This document shows positions 46,618 through 57,289 of a DNA stretch of 64,000 nucleotides, piece by piece. This DNA is from Pseudoxanthomonas mexicana (GTDB lineage: Bacteria > Pseudomonadota > Gammaproteobacteria > Xanthomonadales > Xanthomonadaceae), in NCBI RefSeq assembly GCF_001556105.1, contig NZ_LSIF01000083.1, positions 155,070-219,069 of the forward strand, read 5' to 3'. The first letter of the stretch is position 1. Each line of letters starts with the position of its first letter. Under the pieces are notes generated by a model, which was given only the letters and a program-made list of their open reading frames with translations, was not told where the DNA came from and did not search any database. The translations under genes were made by a program, and so were the position numbers.

Positions 46618-48087
46618 TTACAGCTCGCCCAGCCCCTCGGCCTTGCCGCGCTCGCCCATCTGCAGCAGGCGCAGCGTGTTGGTCGCGCCGTGCTTTTCCA
46701 TGTGGTCGCCGCTGGTGAAGATCACGCGGTCGCCTTCGGCCAGCAGTTGACGGTCATGCAGCACGCGCATCGCATCGCGCGCGGCCTCGCGCGGCGCCAG
46801 GCCGCGGCTGTCGAAGGCGATGGGGAACACGTCGCGGATCATCGCCATCTTGCGGCGCGCGCCGTCGTGGCGCGAGAACGCGTAGATCGGCGCGCTGGAA
46901 CGGAAGCGCGACAGGAAGCGCGCCGTACCGCCGGACTCCGTCATCGCGACGATCGCACGCACGCCGATGTGTTCGGACAGGAACATCGTCGCCATCGCGA
47001 TGGCCTGGTCGACGAACTCGAGATTTCGCGGTGCCTTCTCGAAATCGGTGTCCATCTCGAACTGCTTCTCGGCACCCAGGCAGATGCGCGCCATCGCCTC
47101 CACCGCACGCACCGGATAGCTGCCCGCCGCGGTTTCCGCCGACAGCATCACCGCGTCGGTACCGTCGATGACGGCGTTGGCCACGTCCAGCACTTCGGCG
47201 CGCGTGGGAATAGGGCTGTCCACCATCGACTGCAGCATCTGGGTGGCGGTGATTACCACCTTGTTGCGTGCCAGCGACTCCTTGATGATCTTCTTCTGCA
47301 GGCCGGGCAGTTCGGCATCGCCGATCTCCACGCCCAGGTCGCCACGCGCCACCATCACCACGTCGCTGGCATCGACGATCTCGGCGAGATTCTCGATGGC
47401 TTCGGTGCGCTCGATCTTGGAGACCAGCGCCGCGTCGCAGCCGTGCTCACGCGCGATGCGCCGGGCCTCGTTCATGTCGTCGGCATTGCGGCAGAACGAC
47501 ACCGCGATGAAATCCACGCCGATATTCTCGGCCACGTAGGCGATCAGCTCGCGGTCTCGCTCGGTCAGCGCGCCCAGCGACAGGCCGCCGCCCTGCTTGT
47601 TCAGCCCCTTGCGGTCGGACAACACGCCGTCGTTGAGCACGGTGCAGATGATGCGTTCGCCATCGACCTTCACGACCTGCAGCTGCATCAGGCCATCGTC
47701 GAGCAGCAGGACATCGCCCGCCTCCACGTCGCCCGGCAGGCCGAGGTAGCTGACGCCGACCTGCGACGCATCGCCCGGAGGTGCATCGACACTGGCCACC
47801 AGGTCAAAGCGGTCGCCCAGCTTCAAGACGACCTTGCCTTCGGCGAACCGCTCGACGCGGATCTTCGGGCCCGGCAGGTCGGCGAGGATGCCGACCTCGG
47901 CGCCGACACGCTGCGCCGCGAGGCGCACGGCAGCGGCACGCTTCGCCTGGCCGGAGGGATCGCCGTGCGAGAAGTTCAAACGCACCACGTTGACGCCGGC
48001 GCGGAACAACTCTTCCAGCACGCCCGGCGGGTCCGTCGCCGGTCCGAGGGTGGCAAGGATCTTGGTGCGGCGCTGGCGTTCGGTCAT
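46618..48087 (-). CDS. pyk: Pyruvate kinase
   Basis: Pyk makes pyruvate and ATP from phosphoenolpyruvate and ADP. The 489 residues show RRTKILATLGPATDPPGVL, the substrate loop VVRLNFSHG, the metal/catalytic SKIERTEAIENL and MVARGDLGVEIGDAELP segments, and MVDSPIPTRAEVLDVANAV. The last 120 residues form the regulatory C-domain. The likely ATG is 48087 (MTERQRRTK). It lies 277 bp downstream of the HAD gene and thus has its own upstream region with the palindrome at 48165. Confidence 0.96.
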   Translation of the reverse strand: MTERQRRTKILATLGPATDPPGVLEELFRAGVNVVRLNFSHGDPSGQAKRAAAVRLAAQRVGAEVGILADLPGPKIRVERFAEGKVVLKLGDRFDLVASVDAPPGDASQVGVSYLGLPGDVEAGDVLLLDDGLMQLQVVKVDGERIICTVLNDGVLSDRKGLNKQGGGLSLGALTERDRELIAYVAENIGVDFIAVSFCRNADDMNEARRIAREHGCDAALVSKIERTEAIENLAEIVDASDVVMVARGDLGVEIGDAELPGLQKKIIKESLARNKVVITATQMLQSMVDSPIPTRAEVLDVANAVIDGTDAVMLSAETAAGSYPVRAVEAMARICLGAEKQFEMDTDFEKAPRNLEFVDQAIAMATMFLSEHIGVRAIVAMTESGGTARFLSRFRSSAPIYAFSRHDGARRKMAMIRDVFPIAFDSRGLAPREAARDAMRVLHDRQLLAEGDRVIFTSGDHMEKHGATNTLRLLQMGERGKAEGLGEL

Positions 48088-48164
48088 GGTGCGGGTTCCG
48101 TGTGATCGCGCAAACGCTACCACAGCGAAACGGTGCCGTTGCGACCGGCATTCCTCATGTCATG

Positions 48165-48184
48165 CAGCTGTCCCGGGACAGCTG
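48165..48184. promoter_or_regulatory. 20-bp perfect palindrome upstream of pyk
   Basis: CAGCTGTCCC followed directly by GGGACAGCTG is an uninterrupted 20-bp palindrome 78 bases upstream of the pyk ATG (48087). The centre is CCCGGG. It lies in a 276-base gap (48088-48363) where no gene is seen. A TTGAAA word on the minus strand is present upstream of it. The palindrome resembles a dimeric-regulator site; which regulator binds is unknown. Confidence 0.5.
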
Positions 48185-48363
48185 GGCGCATGGGTGAGGC
48201 GACCAGCGGAAAGGGCTGTTTTCAAGCACTTTCCAGCCTGCGCGCGATGTTGCGCGACTGGTATTTTTTTGGTCTCTGCGCGTATGCCGGATGCTGCGTA
48301 CGCACACCCGACTGCGCGAAAACGATGGCGATGAAACGCACGTTTGAGCGCGCGTCTTTCCAC

Positions 48364-49005
48364 TCAAGCGAGCAGTGGCCGCAATTGGTCCGGTGTGCGT
48401 ACGAGATGGAGTGCACCGGCGTCGCTCAGCTCCTGCTCGCCGCCGAAGCCCCACAACACACCGATGCTGCGCATGCCGTGGTGGCGCGCGCCGTCGATGT
48501 CCATGTGGCGGTCGCCGATCATCCAGCAGGCATCGGGCGCCAGCGACAGGCGACGCAAGGCTTCGCCGATCAGGTCCTTCTTGTGGCTCAGGCGACCGTC
48601 CGCCGTGGCGCCGATGATGTCCTCGAAGCGATGCCCGAACGGCAGGTGCGCGAGGATCTTGCGCGCGTGCGGCTCGTTCTTCGCGGTGACCACGGCGAGC
48701 CGGTGTCCGTCCGCATGCAGCGCTTCGATGGCCTCACCGATGCCGGCGTAGACCTGGTGCTCCAGCCAGCCATGCGACTCGAAGCGTTCGAGATAGTGTT
48801 CGACCGCGGCTTCGACCTTGGCCGGATCGCCGAGCAGCGGCAGGAAGCTGGTCCGCAGCGACGGGCCGATCCAGCCCCGCAGCTCGGCGTCCGACGGGAT
48901 CGGATGCTCGAGCTGCGTCAGCGCATGCGCGATGCAGCGGGTGATGCCGACGGCCGAATCGATCAGCGTACCGTCGAGATCGAAGAACAGCGTGTCGCGG
49001 CTCAC
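48364..49005 (-). CDS. HAD-family phosphatase (phosphoglycolate phosphatase-like)
   Basis: The 213-residue protein has the HAD motif [16 protein letters not shown], motif [12 protein letters not shown], lysine motif III, and motif [19 protein letters not shown]. The cap is C1-type. It resembles phosphoglycolate phosphatase (Gph) and related enzymes, but substrate is not certain. Start GTG 49005 overlaps the pgk stop by four bases (GTGA), so it is coupled to pgk. Confidence 0.85.
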   Translation of the reverse strand: MSRDTLFFDLDGTLIDSAVGITRCIAHALTQLEHPIPSDAELRGWIGPSLRTSFLPLLGDPAKVEAAVEHYLERFESHGWLEHQVYAGIGEAIEALHADGHRLAVVTAKNEPHARKILAHLPFGHRFEDIIGATADGRLSHKKDLIGEALRRLSLAPDACWMIGDRHMDIDGARHHGMRSIGVLWGFGGEQELSDAGALHLVRTPDQLRPLLA

Positions 49006-50177
49006 GCGGCGCGCGCTGCCAGCGCGGCGACGGCCGGCAGTGTCTTGCCTTCCAGGAATTCCAGGAAGGCGCCGCCGCCGGTGGAGATGTAGCTGACATC
49101 ACCGGCGATGCCGTACTTGTCCACTGCCGCCAACGTGTCGCCGCCACCGGCGATCGAGAACGCGTTCGACTGCGCAATCGCGCGCGCCAGCGTTTCCGTG
49201 CCCTTGCCGAACGCATCGAACTCGAACACGCCCACGGGTCCGTTCCACACCACGGTGCCGGCCGACCTGATCAGTTCGGCGTAGCGCTGCGCGGTCTGCG
49301 GGCCGATATCGAGGATCAGATCATCGGCCGCGACGGCATCGACGGCTTTCACCAGCGCGGGCGCATCAGCGGAAAACGTGGTGGCGACCACCACGTCGGT
49401 CGGTAGCGGGATCTCCGCCCCGCGCGCCTTGGCGTCGGCGTCGATCTTCTTCGCGGTCTCGATCAGGTCCGCCTCGTACAACGACTTGCCGACCGCATGG
49501 CCTTCCGCCGCGATGAAGGTATTGGCGATGCCCCCACCGACGATCAGCTGGTCGACCTTGCCGACCAGGCTGGTCAGCAATTCCAGCTTGGTGGACACCT
49601 TGCTGCCGGCGACGATGGCGAGCAGCGGGCGCGCCGGATTGGCCAGCGCCTTGTCGAGTGCGTCCAGCTCGGCCATCAGCAGCGGGCCGCCCGCCGCGAC
49701 CGGGGCGAAGCGGATCACGCCATGCGTGGACGCCTGCGCGCGATGCGCGGTGCCGAAGGCGTCCATGACGAACACGTCGCACAGCGCCGCATACTGCTTC
49801 GACAGGCCATCGTCGTCCTTGCCCTCGCCGACGTTCATGCGGCAGTTCTCGAGCAGCACGATCTGGCCCGGCTGCACGTCTACGCCATTCACCCAGTCCT
49901 TGACCAGCGGCACGTCGACACCCAGCAGTTCCGACAGGCGCGCGGCGACCGGCGCCAGCGAATCGGCTTCGCTCCACACGCCTTCCTTCGGGCGACCGAG
50001 GTGCGAGGTCACCATGACTGCGGCGCCCTTCTGCAGCGCCAGCTTCAGCGTCGGCAGCGATGCGGTGATGCGCTGCTCGGAGGTGATGCGGCCAGCGTCG
50101 ATCGGCACGTTCAGATCCTGGCGGATCAGCACGCGCTTGCCGGCGAGGTCGAGGTCGGTCATGCGGACGATGGGCAT
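49002..50177 (-). CDS. pgk: Phosphoglycerate kinase
   Basis: Pgk interconverts 1,3-bisphosphoglycerate/ADP and 3-phosphoglycerate/ATP. The 391 residues begin [27 protein letters not shown], continue with the substrate segments [13 protein letters not shown] and [13 protein letters not shown] and end with the nucleotide-binding region [19 protein letters not shown] and the GGGDTLAAV loop. ATG 50177 has an AGGAACC site. It is 72 bases after the DUF3999 gene and upstream of the HAD gene. Confidence 0.97.
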   Translation of the reverse strand: MPIVRMTDLDLAGKRVLIRQDLNVPIDAGRITSEQRITASLPTLKLALQKGAAVMVTSHLGRPKEGVWSEADSLAPVAARLSELLGVDVPLVKDWVNGVDVQPGQIVLLENCRMNVGEGKDDDGLSKQYAALCDVFVMDAFGTAHRAQASTHGVIRFAPVAAGGPLLMAELDALDKALANPARPLLAIVAGSKVSTKLELLTSLVGKVDQLIVGGGIANTFIAAEGHAVGKSLYEADLIETAKKIDADAKARGAEIPLPTDVVVATTFSADAPALVKAVDAVAADDLILDIGPQTAQRYAELIRSAGTVVWNGPVGVFEFDAFGKGTETLARAIAQSNAFSIAGGGDTLAAVDKYGIAGDVSYISTGGGAFLEFLEGKTLPAVAALAARAA

Positions 50178-50248
50178 GGAGGTTCCTGGGAAGCGGGAAA
50201 GACCGCTATTGTCCCGCCTGCCCCCGCATGCCGCAAACGAACGGTGGG

Positions 50249-51601
50249 CTATGCCGGGGGACGGCTGCGCAGCAGGCTGAAGGCGAACGCCGCCACCAGC
50301 GCCGCGCCCAGCACCAGCAGGCCCCACAGCAACCAGGTCTTCCAGTCACGCGGCGTCGGCGGCGGGATCAGTGCGGCGTCGCCGGCCAGGGCGGCGGACG
50401 GCGAAAGATAGGCAGGTGCGGGTTGCCAGTCTTCGCCACGATCGCGACGCAACGCATCGACCAGCGCCGGCATCGGCACGGCGGCGCGGCGTGCGGATGC
50501 GCTGCCCGCCACCAGCGCGTACGGTGGCGTGCCCTGCGCCAGGAAGACCATCACTTCGGGGTGATAACCCAATCGCAGCGTGGGCACCTGGTCGGGCAAT
50601 GCGCTGCGGTTGCGCAAACGCCAGTAGCGGTCGCGCGCCGGTTCGCTCGCCAGCGGCTGCGCGGGGGATGCGCTCGGACGATCACCACCGACCCGATACG
50701 CCACCCACGGACCGGCGCGGAGCCGCCACGGCGCATCGGTCGCATCGCGACTCTCCAGCGTCCACTCCCCCACCGCGTAGTCGTCCATCGCCAGGTCGGC
50801 AAGGTCGATCGGATGCCGCCCGGTGTTCTCGTAGGTGAAACCGTCGACGCCCTGTTCGGAGACGCGTCGTCCCTGCAGTTCAGACCATTGCACGGCCTGC
50901 TGCAGGTGCACGGCGTCCAGGCGCACGCGGGCTTCGCGGATCGGCAGCGCAGGCGACGCATCCAGCGGCACGAAGCGCACGTAGCGAAGGCCGCTGCGGA
51001 TCGGCACCTCATCGCGCAACAGGCGCTGCGAACCCCGCTGCAGTTCCACCAGCGTTGCGCGCTCCTGCACCACGTCCCAGGCCTGCAGGTCGAGGCTGTC
51101 TTCCACCCGATAGCTCGCCTCGCGCGGCGTCCCGGCGTCCCAGCTGAACTCCAGAGCTTCGGCACGGTCGCGGATGCCGCTGAGGTCGACCAGGAACGCG
51201 CGCGCCGGCGCGGCCGCGGTCACCGCGCCGCTGTCGGCCTCGATGCGGACGATGCGCCCGTTCTCGCCGAACTGCGCCGACACGCGCGACGACGTGCCCG
51301 CGTCCTGCATCGAGGCAGGCAACGGGAACCACGGCACGACGATGCGGCGCGCCGGCAGGGCCGTCGGCTGTTCGGGACCGAACAGCGCCGCCGCGACCGG
51401 CTTGCCGTGCGCATCCAGCACGTCCACGTCGCGCAGGTCGGGCCACGCCGTGGTGGCGTAGACCTCGGGATCCAGCACGACGCGATACGCACCCGCCTGC
51501 TCGCCGGACAGCACCAGCGGCCACCGCTTCGCATAGGGCGCGGGTGCTTGCGCCGATGCCAGCGCAGGCACCAGCAGCAGGGCCATCAGGAACGTCTTCA
51601 T
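50249..51601 (-). CDS. DUF3999 exported protein
   Basis: A 450-residue protein with a signal peptide ([19 protein letters not shown]), a large periplasmic beta-rich region and a C-terminal membrane helix ([22 protein letters not shown]) with a short basic tail. The [12 protein letters not shown] and [20 protein letters not shown] segments fit DUF3999. No catalytic motif was recognised. It overlaps the upstream DUF2339 gene by four bases (ATGA), a pair that is often found together, and both are presumably parts of one envelope unit. Confidence 0.85.
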   Translation of the reverse strand: MKTFLMALLLVPALASAQAPAPYAKRWPLVLSGEQAGAYRVVLDPEVYATTAWPDLRDVDVLDAHGKPVAAALFGPEQPTALPARRIVVPWFPLPASMQDAGTSSRVSAQFGENGRIVRIEADSGAVTAAAPARAFLVDLSGIRDRAEALEFSWDAGTPREASYRVEDSLDLQAWDVVQERATLVELQRGSQRLLRDEVPIRSGLRYVRFVPLDASPALPIREARVRLDAVHLQQAVQWSELQGRRVSEQGVDGFTYENTGRHPIDLADLAMDDYAVGEWTLESRDATDAPWRLRAGPWVAYRVGGDRPSASPAQPLASEPARDRYWRLRNRSALPDQVPTLRLGYHPEVMVFLAQGTPPYALVAGSASARRAAVPMPALVDALRRDRGEDWQPAPAYLSPSAALAGDAALIPPPTPRDWKTWLLWGLLVLGAALVAAFAFSLLRSRPPA

Positions 51602-54288
51602 GCCGTCGCCTCCTCGTTCTCCACACGACGCGGCGGTGCCGGCGCCAGATATCCCACCACCGTGCACAGCAGGCCGTACGCGATGAACGAACCGATGCCC
51701 AGCAGATTGCCCAGATGCTGGCGATCGACGAACACCAGCTTCGCCAGCACCACCCCCATCAGCACCGCACCGCCCAGCCACAGCATGCGCTGGCCGCGAC
51801 GCGACCCGATCACCCAGCCGAGCACGCCCAGTACGCTCCAGGTGACGGTCAGGCTGGTCTGCGCCAGGCTGCCGGAGACCAGGCTTTCATTCCACGGCAC
51901 CCCACCCCAGTGATGCACGGCATGCAGCACGACCGAGGTGATCCACACGAAGGCCAGCGACGACAGCGGCACGATGCGTGACGGCGGCAACACGCGCGAC
52001 TCCGGCATCCACCAGCACAACAGCAGCACCAGCGTGGCGAGCTGGGCCAGCTCCATCGGATTCAGCACCGGAATCCACGGCAACGGCTGCGCGTCGCCGG
52101 ACAGGAACAGCGAGACCAGCCACCACAAGCCCAGCGCGACGAACAGCACACCGAACAGCGGCGTGCGCCACGCGTCGAAGCGCTCGCCCAGCGGCGCCGC
52201 CAGCCAGTCCCAGCGGAACAGCGCCAGCGACACGACGACCAGCCACGGCAGCGCGATGAGACCTGCCTGCCAGCCAGCCCCCATGCCTTCCACGTGATCG
52301 GGCAACCAGGCCAGGAGCAGGCTCGCCACCAACGGCCACACCAGCCACCACACGAACTGCGCAGCGCCGGCGAGGCGATGGTCGCTGTCGCGCAGGCATA
52401 TCAGGCTGCGCACGCCCAGCACGGCATAGACCAGCCACGCCCAAGCGCCGTGGCCGGCGAACGGCTGCTGGTGCACCTCTGATTGCCACAGCGCGAACGG
52501 CACCGCGGACGCCAGTGCAGCCAGCGTGGTCCACGCCAGAGCGGTGGACGGACGACGACGATGCACTTCCGCGGCCAGCCAGCCGGTCAGCGCGAGGAAT
52601 GCGAGCATCGCGTCGGGCTGGTCGCGGTAGCCGAGGTAAGCGTTCACCTCTGCCGCGCCGTTGCCCAACCACCAGGCGAGCGCCCACAGGTAGTACACCA
52701 TCGCCACGACGGCGCCGCGCGTGCGATACGCCCATGCGCTGGCGAAGCCGGCGATGGCAATCAGCAATGCGCTCATGAAAGCGGCGTTGGCGAACATTGG
52801 TGCAATGGTCTCCAACGAGTGCCACGACACCACATCGCCCTGCGCGATGAAGAACGCCACGGCCGCCGCGATCTGCAGACCGGCACCGGTCAGCTGGGGC
52901 AGCAGGCGCGATTGCCGCAGGCCCAGCCATGCCAGCGCGGCGCCTTCCAGCGCGAACACGCACGCCGTGGCCTGCGCCGACAGCGCCAGCGGCACCGACA
53001 GGGTGGCGAAACCGACCGCCAGCAGCGCATACGACTGCGCGAGCACGTCGTAGTTCGCGCGACGGCGCAACACCCACGAGAGTCCCGCGTACAGCACGCC
53101 CAGACCGAGCGCGCAGAATGCCAGCGGCAGGCGGCTGTCCTCGAAGCTGCCGCCCTGCATCAGGCCGGCCTGCAGCGAGAACGCCACCAGCGGCATGCCG
53201 AACACCAGGCAGCCGTCGATGAAGTCGCGGCGGCTCGCCGGCTGGCGACGCGCGAACAGCAGCGGGATCAGCAGGTAGAACACGAAGAACAGGGCCAGGA
53301 ACGGCTGCGTGCTGGCGTACTTCTCCGGCGCGTAGTCGAACAGGCCCCACGCGGTGCCGATGCCGAACGTGAAGGCGAAACCGAGCAGGTTCAACACGCG
53401 CCAGGACTTGTACCAGGCGATGCCGACGATGGCCGCGTTCAGCACGGCGTAGTACGAGAACAGCGCGACGTGGTTGCCGCCGCCGGTGGACAGCCAGATC
53501 GGCGCGAGGAACCCAGCGAGCAGCGCGAACACGGCCAGCGACTTCGCGTCCTGCAGCACCGCCAGCATGCCGGCGCCGGCGATCAGCACGATGCTCAGCG
53601 CGAAGGCCGCGCCGGCCGGGATCACGCCGAATATCTTGAACGCGGCGAACACCACCAGCAGCAGCACGCCAATGGCGCCGCCCTGCAGACTGAGCGCGAA
53701 CGTGCGGTTGCTGTCGCGCTTGCGCCACGCGAATACCAGCGCACCCAGCGCGGCCGCGGCGATGCCGGCCAGACGCAGCTCCGGCGGCAACGAGAACCAG
53801 CCCTGGTCGGCGCCGTACTTCAGCAAGGCAGCCACACCCGCGAACAGCACCAGCACACCGATCTTCACCGGCACGTTGCCGACGGTGAACCAGCGCTGCA
53901 CCGCACGGAGCGCGAGGGTGAACACATCGGGCTTCGCGGGGACCGGGGGCGCCTCCGCACGTGGCGGGCGTGGTGCCGAAGGAACCGGTTCCGCCCGTTC
54001 GGACGGCGGCGGCGCCGACGCAGGCACGGGACGTTGTGGCGGAATAGGCGGCGGCGTTGCCGGCCGCACGGGCTCCGGCGCAGGTTCGGCGGCCGCAGGC
54101 GGGGCCGTCACGGTGTCGGCGCGCGTCGCGGGCGCTGCGGGCGACATGCGCAGCAGGACGACCTGCTGTTCGAGCACCGCCACGCGGCGCTTCAGTCCGC
54201 TGATCGCCACCAGCGCCACGATCATCAGCACCGGCACCGCCAGCACGGCCAGGCCCAGCAACACCAGGATTCCCGCCAGATCATCCAT
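51598..54288 (-). CDS. DUF2339 multi-pass membrane protein
   Basis: The 896-residue protein has a cytoplasmic or periplasmic proline/alanine-rich linker (about residues 55-125) after an N-terminal membrane helix and coiled-coil-like segment, then about 20 transmembrane helices. Landmarks are KIGVLVLFAGVAALLKYGADQGWFSL and the ALSLQGGAIGVLLLVVFAAF stretch, typical of DUF2339. Function is unknown. The start is followed by ISGLKRRVAVLEQQVVLLR, a short coiled coil. Its partner DUF3999 follows in coupled translation. Confidence 0.9.
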   Translation of the reverse strand: MDDLAGILVLLGLAVLAVPVLMIVALVAISGLKRRVAVLEQQVVLLRMSPAAPATRADTVTAPPAAAEPAPEPVRPATPPPIPPQRPVPASAPPPSERAEPVPSAPRPPRAEAPPVPAKPDVFTLALRAVQRWFTVGNVPVKIGVLVLFAGVAALLKYGADQGWFSLPPELRLAGIAAAALGALVFAWRKRDSNRTFALSLQGGAIGVLLLVVFAAFKIFGVIPAGAAFALSIVLIAGAGMLAVLQDAKSLAVFALLAGFLAPIWLSTGGGNHVALFSYYAVLNAAIVGIAWYKSWRVLNLLGFAFTFGIGTAWGLFDYAPEKYASTQPFLALFFVFYLLIPLLFARRQPASRRDFIDGCLVFGMPLVAFSLQAGLMQGGSFEDSRLPLAFCALGLGVLYAGLSWVLRRRANYDVLAQSYALLAVGFATLSVPLALSAQATACVFALEGAALAWLGLRQSRLLPQLTGAGLQIAAAVAFFIAQGDVVSWHSLETIAPMFANAAFMSALLIAIAGFASAWAYRTRGAVVAMVYYLWALAWWLGNGAAEVNAYLGYRDQPDAMLAFLALTGWLAAEVHRRRPSTALAWTTLAALASAVPFALWQSEVHQQPFAGHGAWAWLVYAVLGVRSLICLRDSDHRLAGAAQFVWWLVWPLVASLLLAWLPDHVEGMGAGWQAGLIALPWLVVVSLALFRWDWLAAPLGERFDAWRTPLFGVLFVALGLWWLVSLFLSGDAQPLPWIPVLNPMELAQLATLVLLLCWWMPESRVLPPSRIVPLSSLAFVWITSVVLHAVHHWGGVPWNESLVSGSLAQTSLTVTWSVLGVLGWVIGSRRGQRMLWLGGAVLMGVVLAKLVFVDRQHLGNLLGIGSFIAYGLLCTVVGYLAPAPPRRVENEEATA

Positions 54289-54451
54289 CGCCTACCCCGC
54301 CTTTGCGTGTTCGGTGCGGGAACGGACATCCGCTCCCCGGCCGTCCATTCAGCCTCGCGGCAGCCTCGGGCAACGCGGGCGGATTTGCAAGAATCCGATG
54401 CGCCGGTGGCGCCATCCCGCCCGCCTCGTATCACATGGCGATACCCGGAAA

Positions 54452-54482
54452 CGACACGGGCGCCCCCAGGGCGCCCGTGTCG
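54452..54482 (-). terminator. Probable terminator of the gap unit
   Basis: Perfect 14-bp inverted repeat CGACACGGGCGCCC / GGGCGCCCGTGTCG with a three-base loop, followed on the minus strand by TTTCC. It is 20 bases beyond the stop of the gap-tail relic and 88 beyond the gap stop. Together with the next gene this bounds the gap unit. Confidence 0.75.
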
Positions 54483-54501
54483 TACCGCGGATACGTGCGG
54501 C

Positions 54502-54553
54502 TTACTTGCCGGCGACCACGCGGACCATTTCCAGGCACTGGTTGGTGAGCCCC
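54502..54553 (-). pseudogene. Relic of the 3' end of a second gap gene
   Basis: Directly behind gap, the minus strand reads GLTNQCLEMVRVVAGK and then a stop. The genuine gap ends [16 protein letters not shown]. Ten of 16 residues are identical, and 14 bases (TGCCTGGAAATGGT) are the same, so these are homologous 3' ends that have diverged. Nothing else of a gap gene precedes the relic; the joint is at the shared word GTGGGGCT. It is out of frame with gap by 68 bases between stops. This fits internal loss of an adjacent gap paralogue by recombination. Confidence 0.75.
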
Positions 54554-54569
54554 ACGGGGCGTCGCACCA

Positions 54570-55577
<1,008 letters not shown>

Positions 55578-55667
55578 TCAGGACTCCTGCGGCCACGCGC
55601 GCGGCGCGGCGGGGTTGACGGGGCCGTCATTCTAACAGCCCGCTCCCGTCGCGAAGGCCCATGGGCA

Positions 55668-55681
55668 TTGATCAGGATCAA
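55668..55681. promoter_or_regulatory. FNR/ANR-type binding site
   Basis: TTGATCAGGATCAA is TTGAT-N4-ATCAA, an exact match to the symmetric FNR/ANR consensus. It lies 57 bases before the ompW ATG and 93 bases before the gap ATG, in the gap between these divergent genes. FNR regulation of ompW is known in enteric bacteria, so control of ompW by oxygen is the simplest reading. The orientation is symmetric. Confidence 0.85.
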
Positions 55682-55738
55682 GGCATGGCAGGAAACCGGG
55701 GCAGAGACTGGCGCCACATTCCAACGAGCGTCACCACC

Positions 55739-56377
55739 ATGAAGAAGACCCTGATCCCGATTGCCATCGCCCTTGCCCTTGGCGCCGCCGTTCCCGCCTT
55801 CGCCCAGTCCAAGGGCGACTGGACGCTGGGCGTGGGCATCCACAACGTCGCGCCGAAGTCCGACAACGGCAGCCTCGATGCGACCGCCCTGGGCCTGGGC
55901 AAGCTGCCGCCCACCGAAGTGAGCAACAGCGTCCGCCCGACCATCACCTTCGAATACTTCGTCGCCAGGAACCTGGGCGTGGAAGTGCTGGCGGCACTGC
56001 CGTTCGAGCACGACATCAGCATCCGTGGCATCGGCAAGGTCGGCAGCACCAAGCAACTGCCGCCGGTGGTCTCGTTGCAGTACCACTTCACCAACAAGAG
56101 CAAGGCCACGCCGTTCGTGGGCGTCGGCCTCAACTACACCACGTTCTTCCAGCAAGACACGCGTGGCGCCCTGGCAGGCACCAAACTCGAACTGGACAAC
56201 TCCTGGGGTGCCGCCGCGCACGTGGGCGTCGACTTCGCACTCAGCGAACGCGGCTCGCTGCGCGTCGATGCCCGCTGGGCCGACATCAACACCGATGTCT
56301 CCGTCAACGGCATCAAGGTGGGCGAAGCCGAGATCGATCCACTGGTCTACGGCCTGGCTTATGTCATGAAGTTCTGA
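55739..56377 (+). CDS. ompW: Outer-membrane protein OmpW
   Basis: The 212-residue protein has a signal peptide (MKKTLIPIAIALALGAAVPAFAQ) and an eight-stranded beta-barrel. OmpW landmarks are WTLGVGIHNVAPKSDNG, RPTITFEYFVARNLGVEVLA, LPPVVSLQYHF, PFVGVGLNYTTF and the C-terminal aromatic KF. It forms a hydrophobic channel in the outer membrane and is often induced in low oxygen or by stress. Start ATG 55739 is used because a signal peptide follows. Confidence 0.95.
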   Translation: MKKTLIPIAIALALGAAVPAFAQSKGDWTLGVGIHNVAPKSDNGSLDATALGLGKLPPTEVSNSVRPTITFEYFVARNLGVEVLAALPFEHDISIRGIGKVGSTKQLPPVVSLQYHFTNKSKATPFVGVGLNYTTFFQQDTRGALAGTKLELDNSWGAAAHVGVDFALSERGSLRVDARWADINTDVSVNGIKVGEAEIDPLVYGLAYVMKF

Positions 56378-56442
56378 GTCATCCGCTGTATCCGTGGGTT
56401 TGTCTTAATTTGGGGACGGCCTGTGTCGGTTAAAGTACCGGC

Positions 56443-57258
56443 ATGGTCCGTCCCCTTCTTGTTTCGCTCGCCCTCGTCGTTGCCCTCGCACTGGCGCTGC
56501 TGCCCATGCCGGCGCACGCATGGGGTCCACTCGGCCATCGCCTGGTGGCGCTGCTGGCGTGGGACGACCTGTCGCCGGCGACACGTCGCCATATCGACGC
56601 ATTGCTGCAGGGCGAGCCGGACCCCACGCTGGCCGGCATCGCAAGCTGGGCAGACGATCTGCGCGAGCGCGATCCGGATCTCGGCCGCAAGACGGCACGG
56701 TGGCACTTCGTCAATATCGGCGAGCACGATTGCGCTTACGAAAAATTGCGCGACTGCCCCGGCGGCAACTGCGTGGTGGAAGCGATCGGGTCGCAGACCC
56801 TCATCCTTGCCGACGCGAAGCGCTCGCGTGCCGAGCGCCTGCAGGCACTGAAGTTCGTGGTGCATTTCGTCGGCGACGTGCACCAGCCGCTGCACGCGGG
56901 CTACGCGCACGACAAGGGTGGCAATGACGTGCAGGTGAACTGGAACGGACGCGGCACCAACCTGCATACGCTGTGGGACAGCCGCATGATGGTGACCACC
57001 GGACGCACCGAGGCCGACTATCTGCGTCACCTGCGCGCGCTGCCCAAACCCGGGCTGGGCGCGATCGCGTTGCCACCGCCCGCGTCTGCGTGGGCCGAAC
57101 AATCGTGCCGCGTGGCGACCCGGCCGGATTTCTACCCGCGCCGTGCAAAACTCGAGCAACGCTACGTGGAGCAGCACCTGCCTGTTGCGGAGCGCCAGTT
57201 GCGCGTCGGCGGTGTTGCACTGGCGGCCGTGCTGAACGAGGCGCTGGACCGGCGCTGA
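56443..57258 (+). CDS. Exported S1/P1-type nuclease
   Basis: A 271-residue zinc nuclease. After a signal peptide ([22 protein letters not shown]) the mature chain begins [15 protein letters not shown], where the N-terminal Trp and His are zinc ligands in this family. [20 protein letters not shown] gives further ligands and [12 protein letters not shown] a C-terminal one. It cleaves single-stranded nucleic acids, probably in the periplasm or outside the cell, and could help use DNA as a phosphate or carbon source. It is followed by modA after 31 bp. Confidence 0.92.
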   Translation: MVRPLLVSLALVVALALALLPMPAHAWGPLGHRLVALLAWDDLSPATRRHIDALLQGEPDPTLAGIASWADDLRERDPDLGRKTARWHFVNIGEHDCAYEKLRDCPGGNCVVEAIGSQTLILADAKRSRAERLQALKFVVHFVGDVHQPLHAGYAHDKGGNDVQVNWNGRGTNLHTLWDSRMMVTTGRTEADYLRHLRALPKPGLGAIALPPPASAWAEQSCRVATRPDFYPRRAKLEQRYVEQHLPVAERQLRVGGVALAAVLNEALDRR

Positions 57259-57289
57259 CGGTGGCCCCTTCCCCATTGGAGACGTTCGC

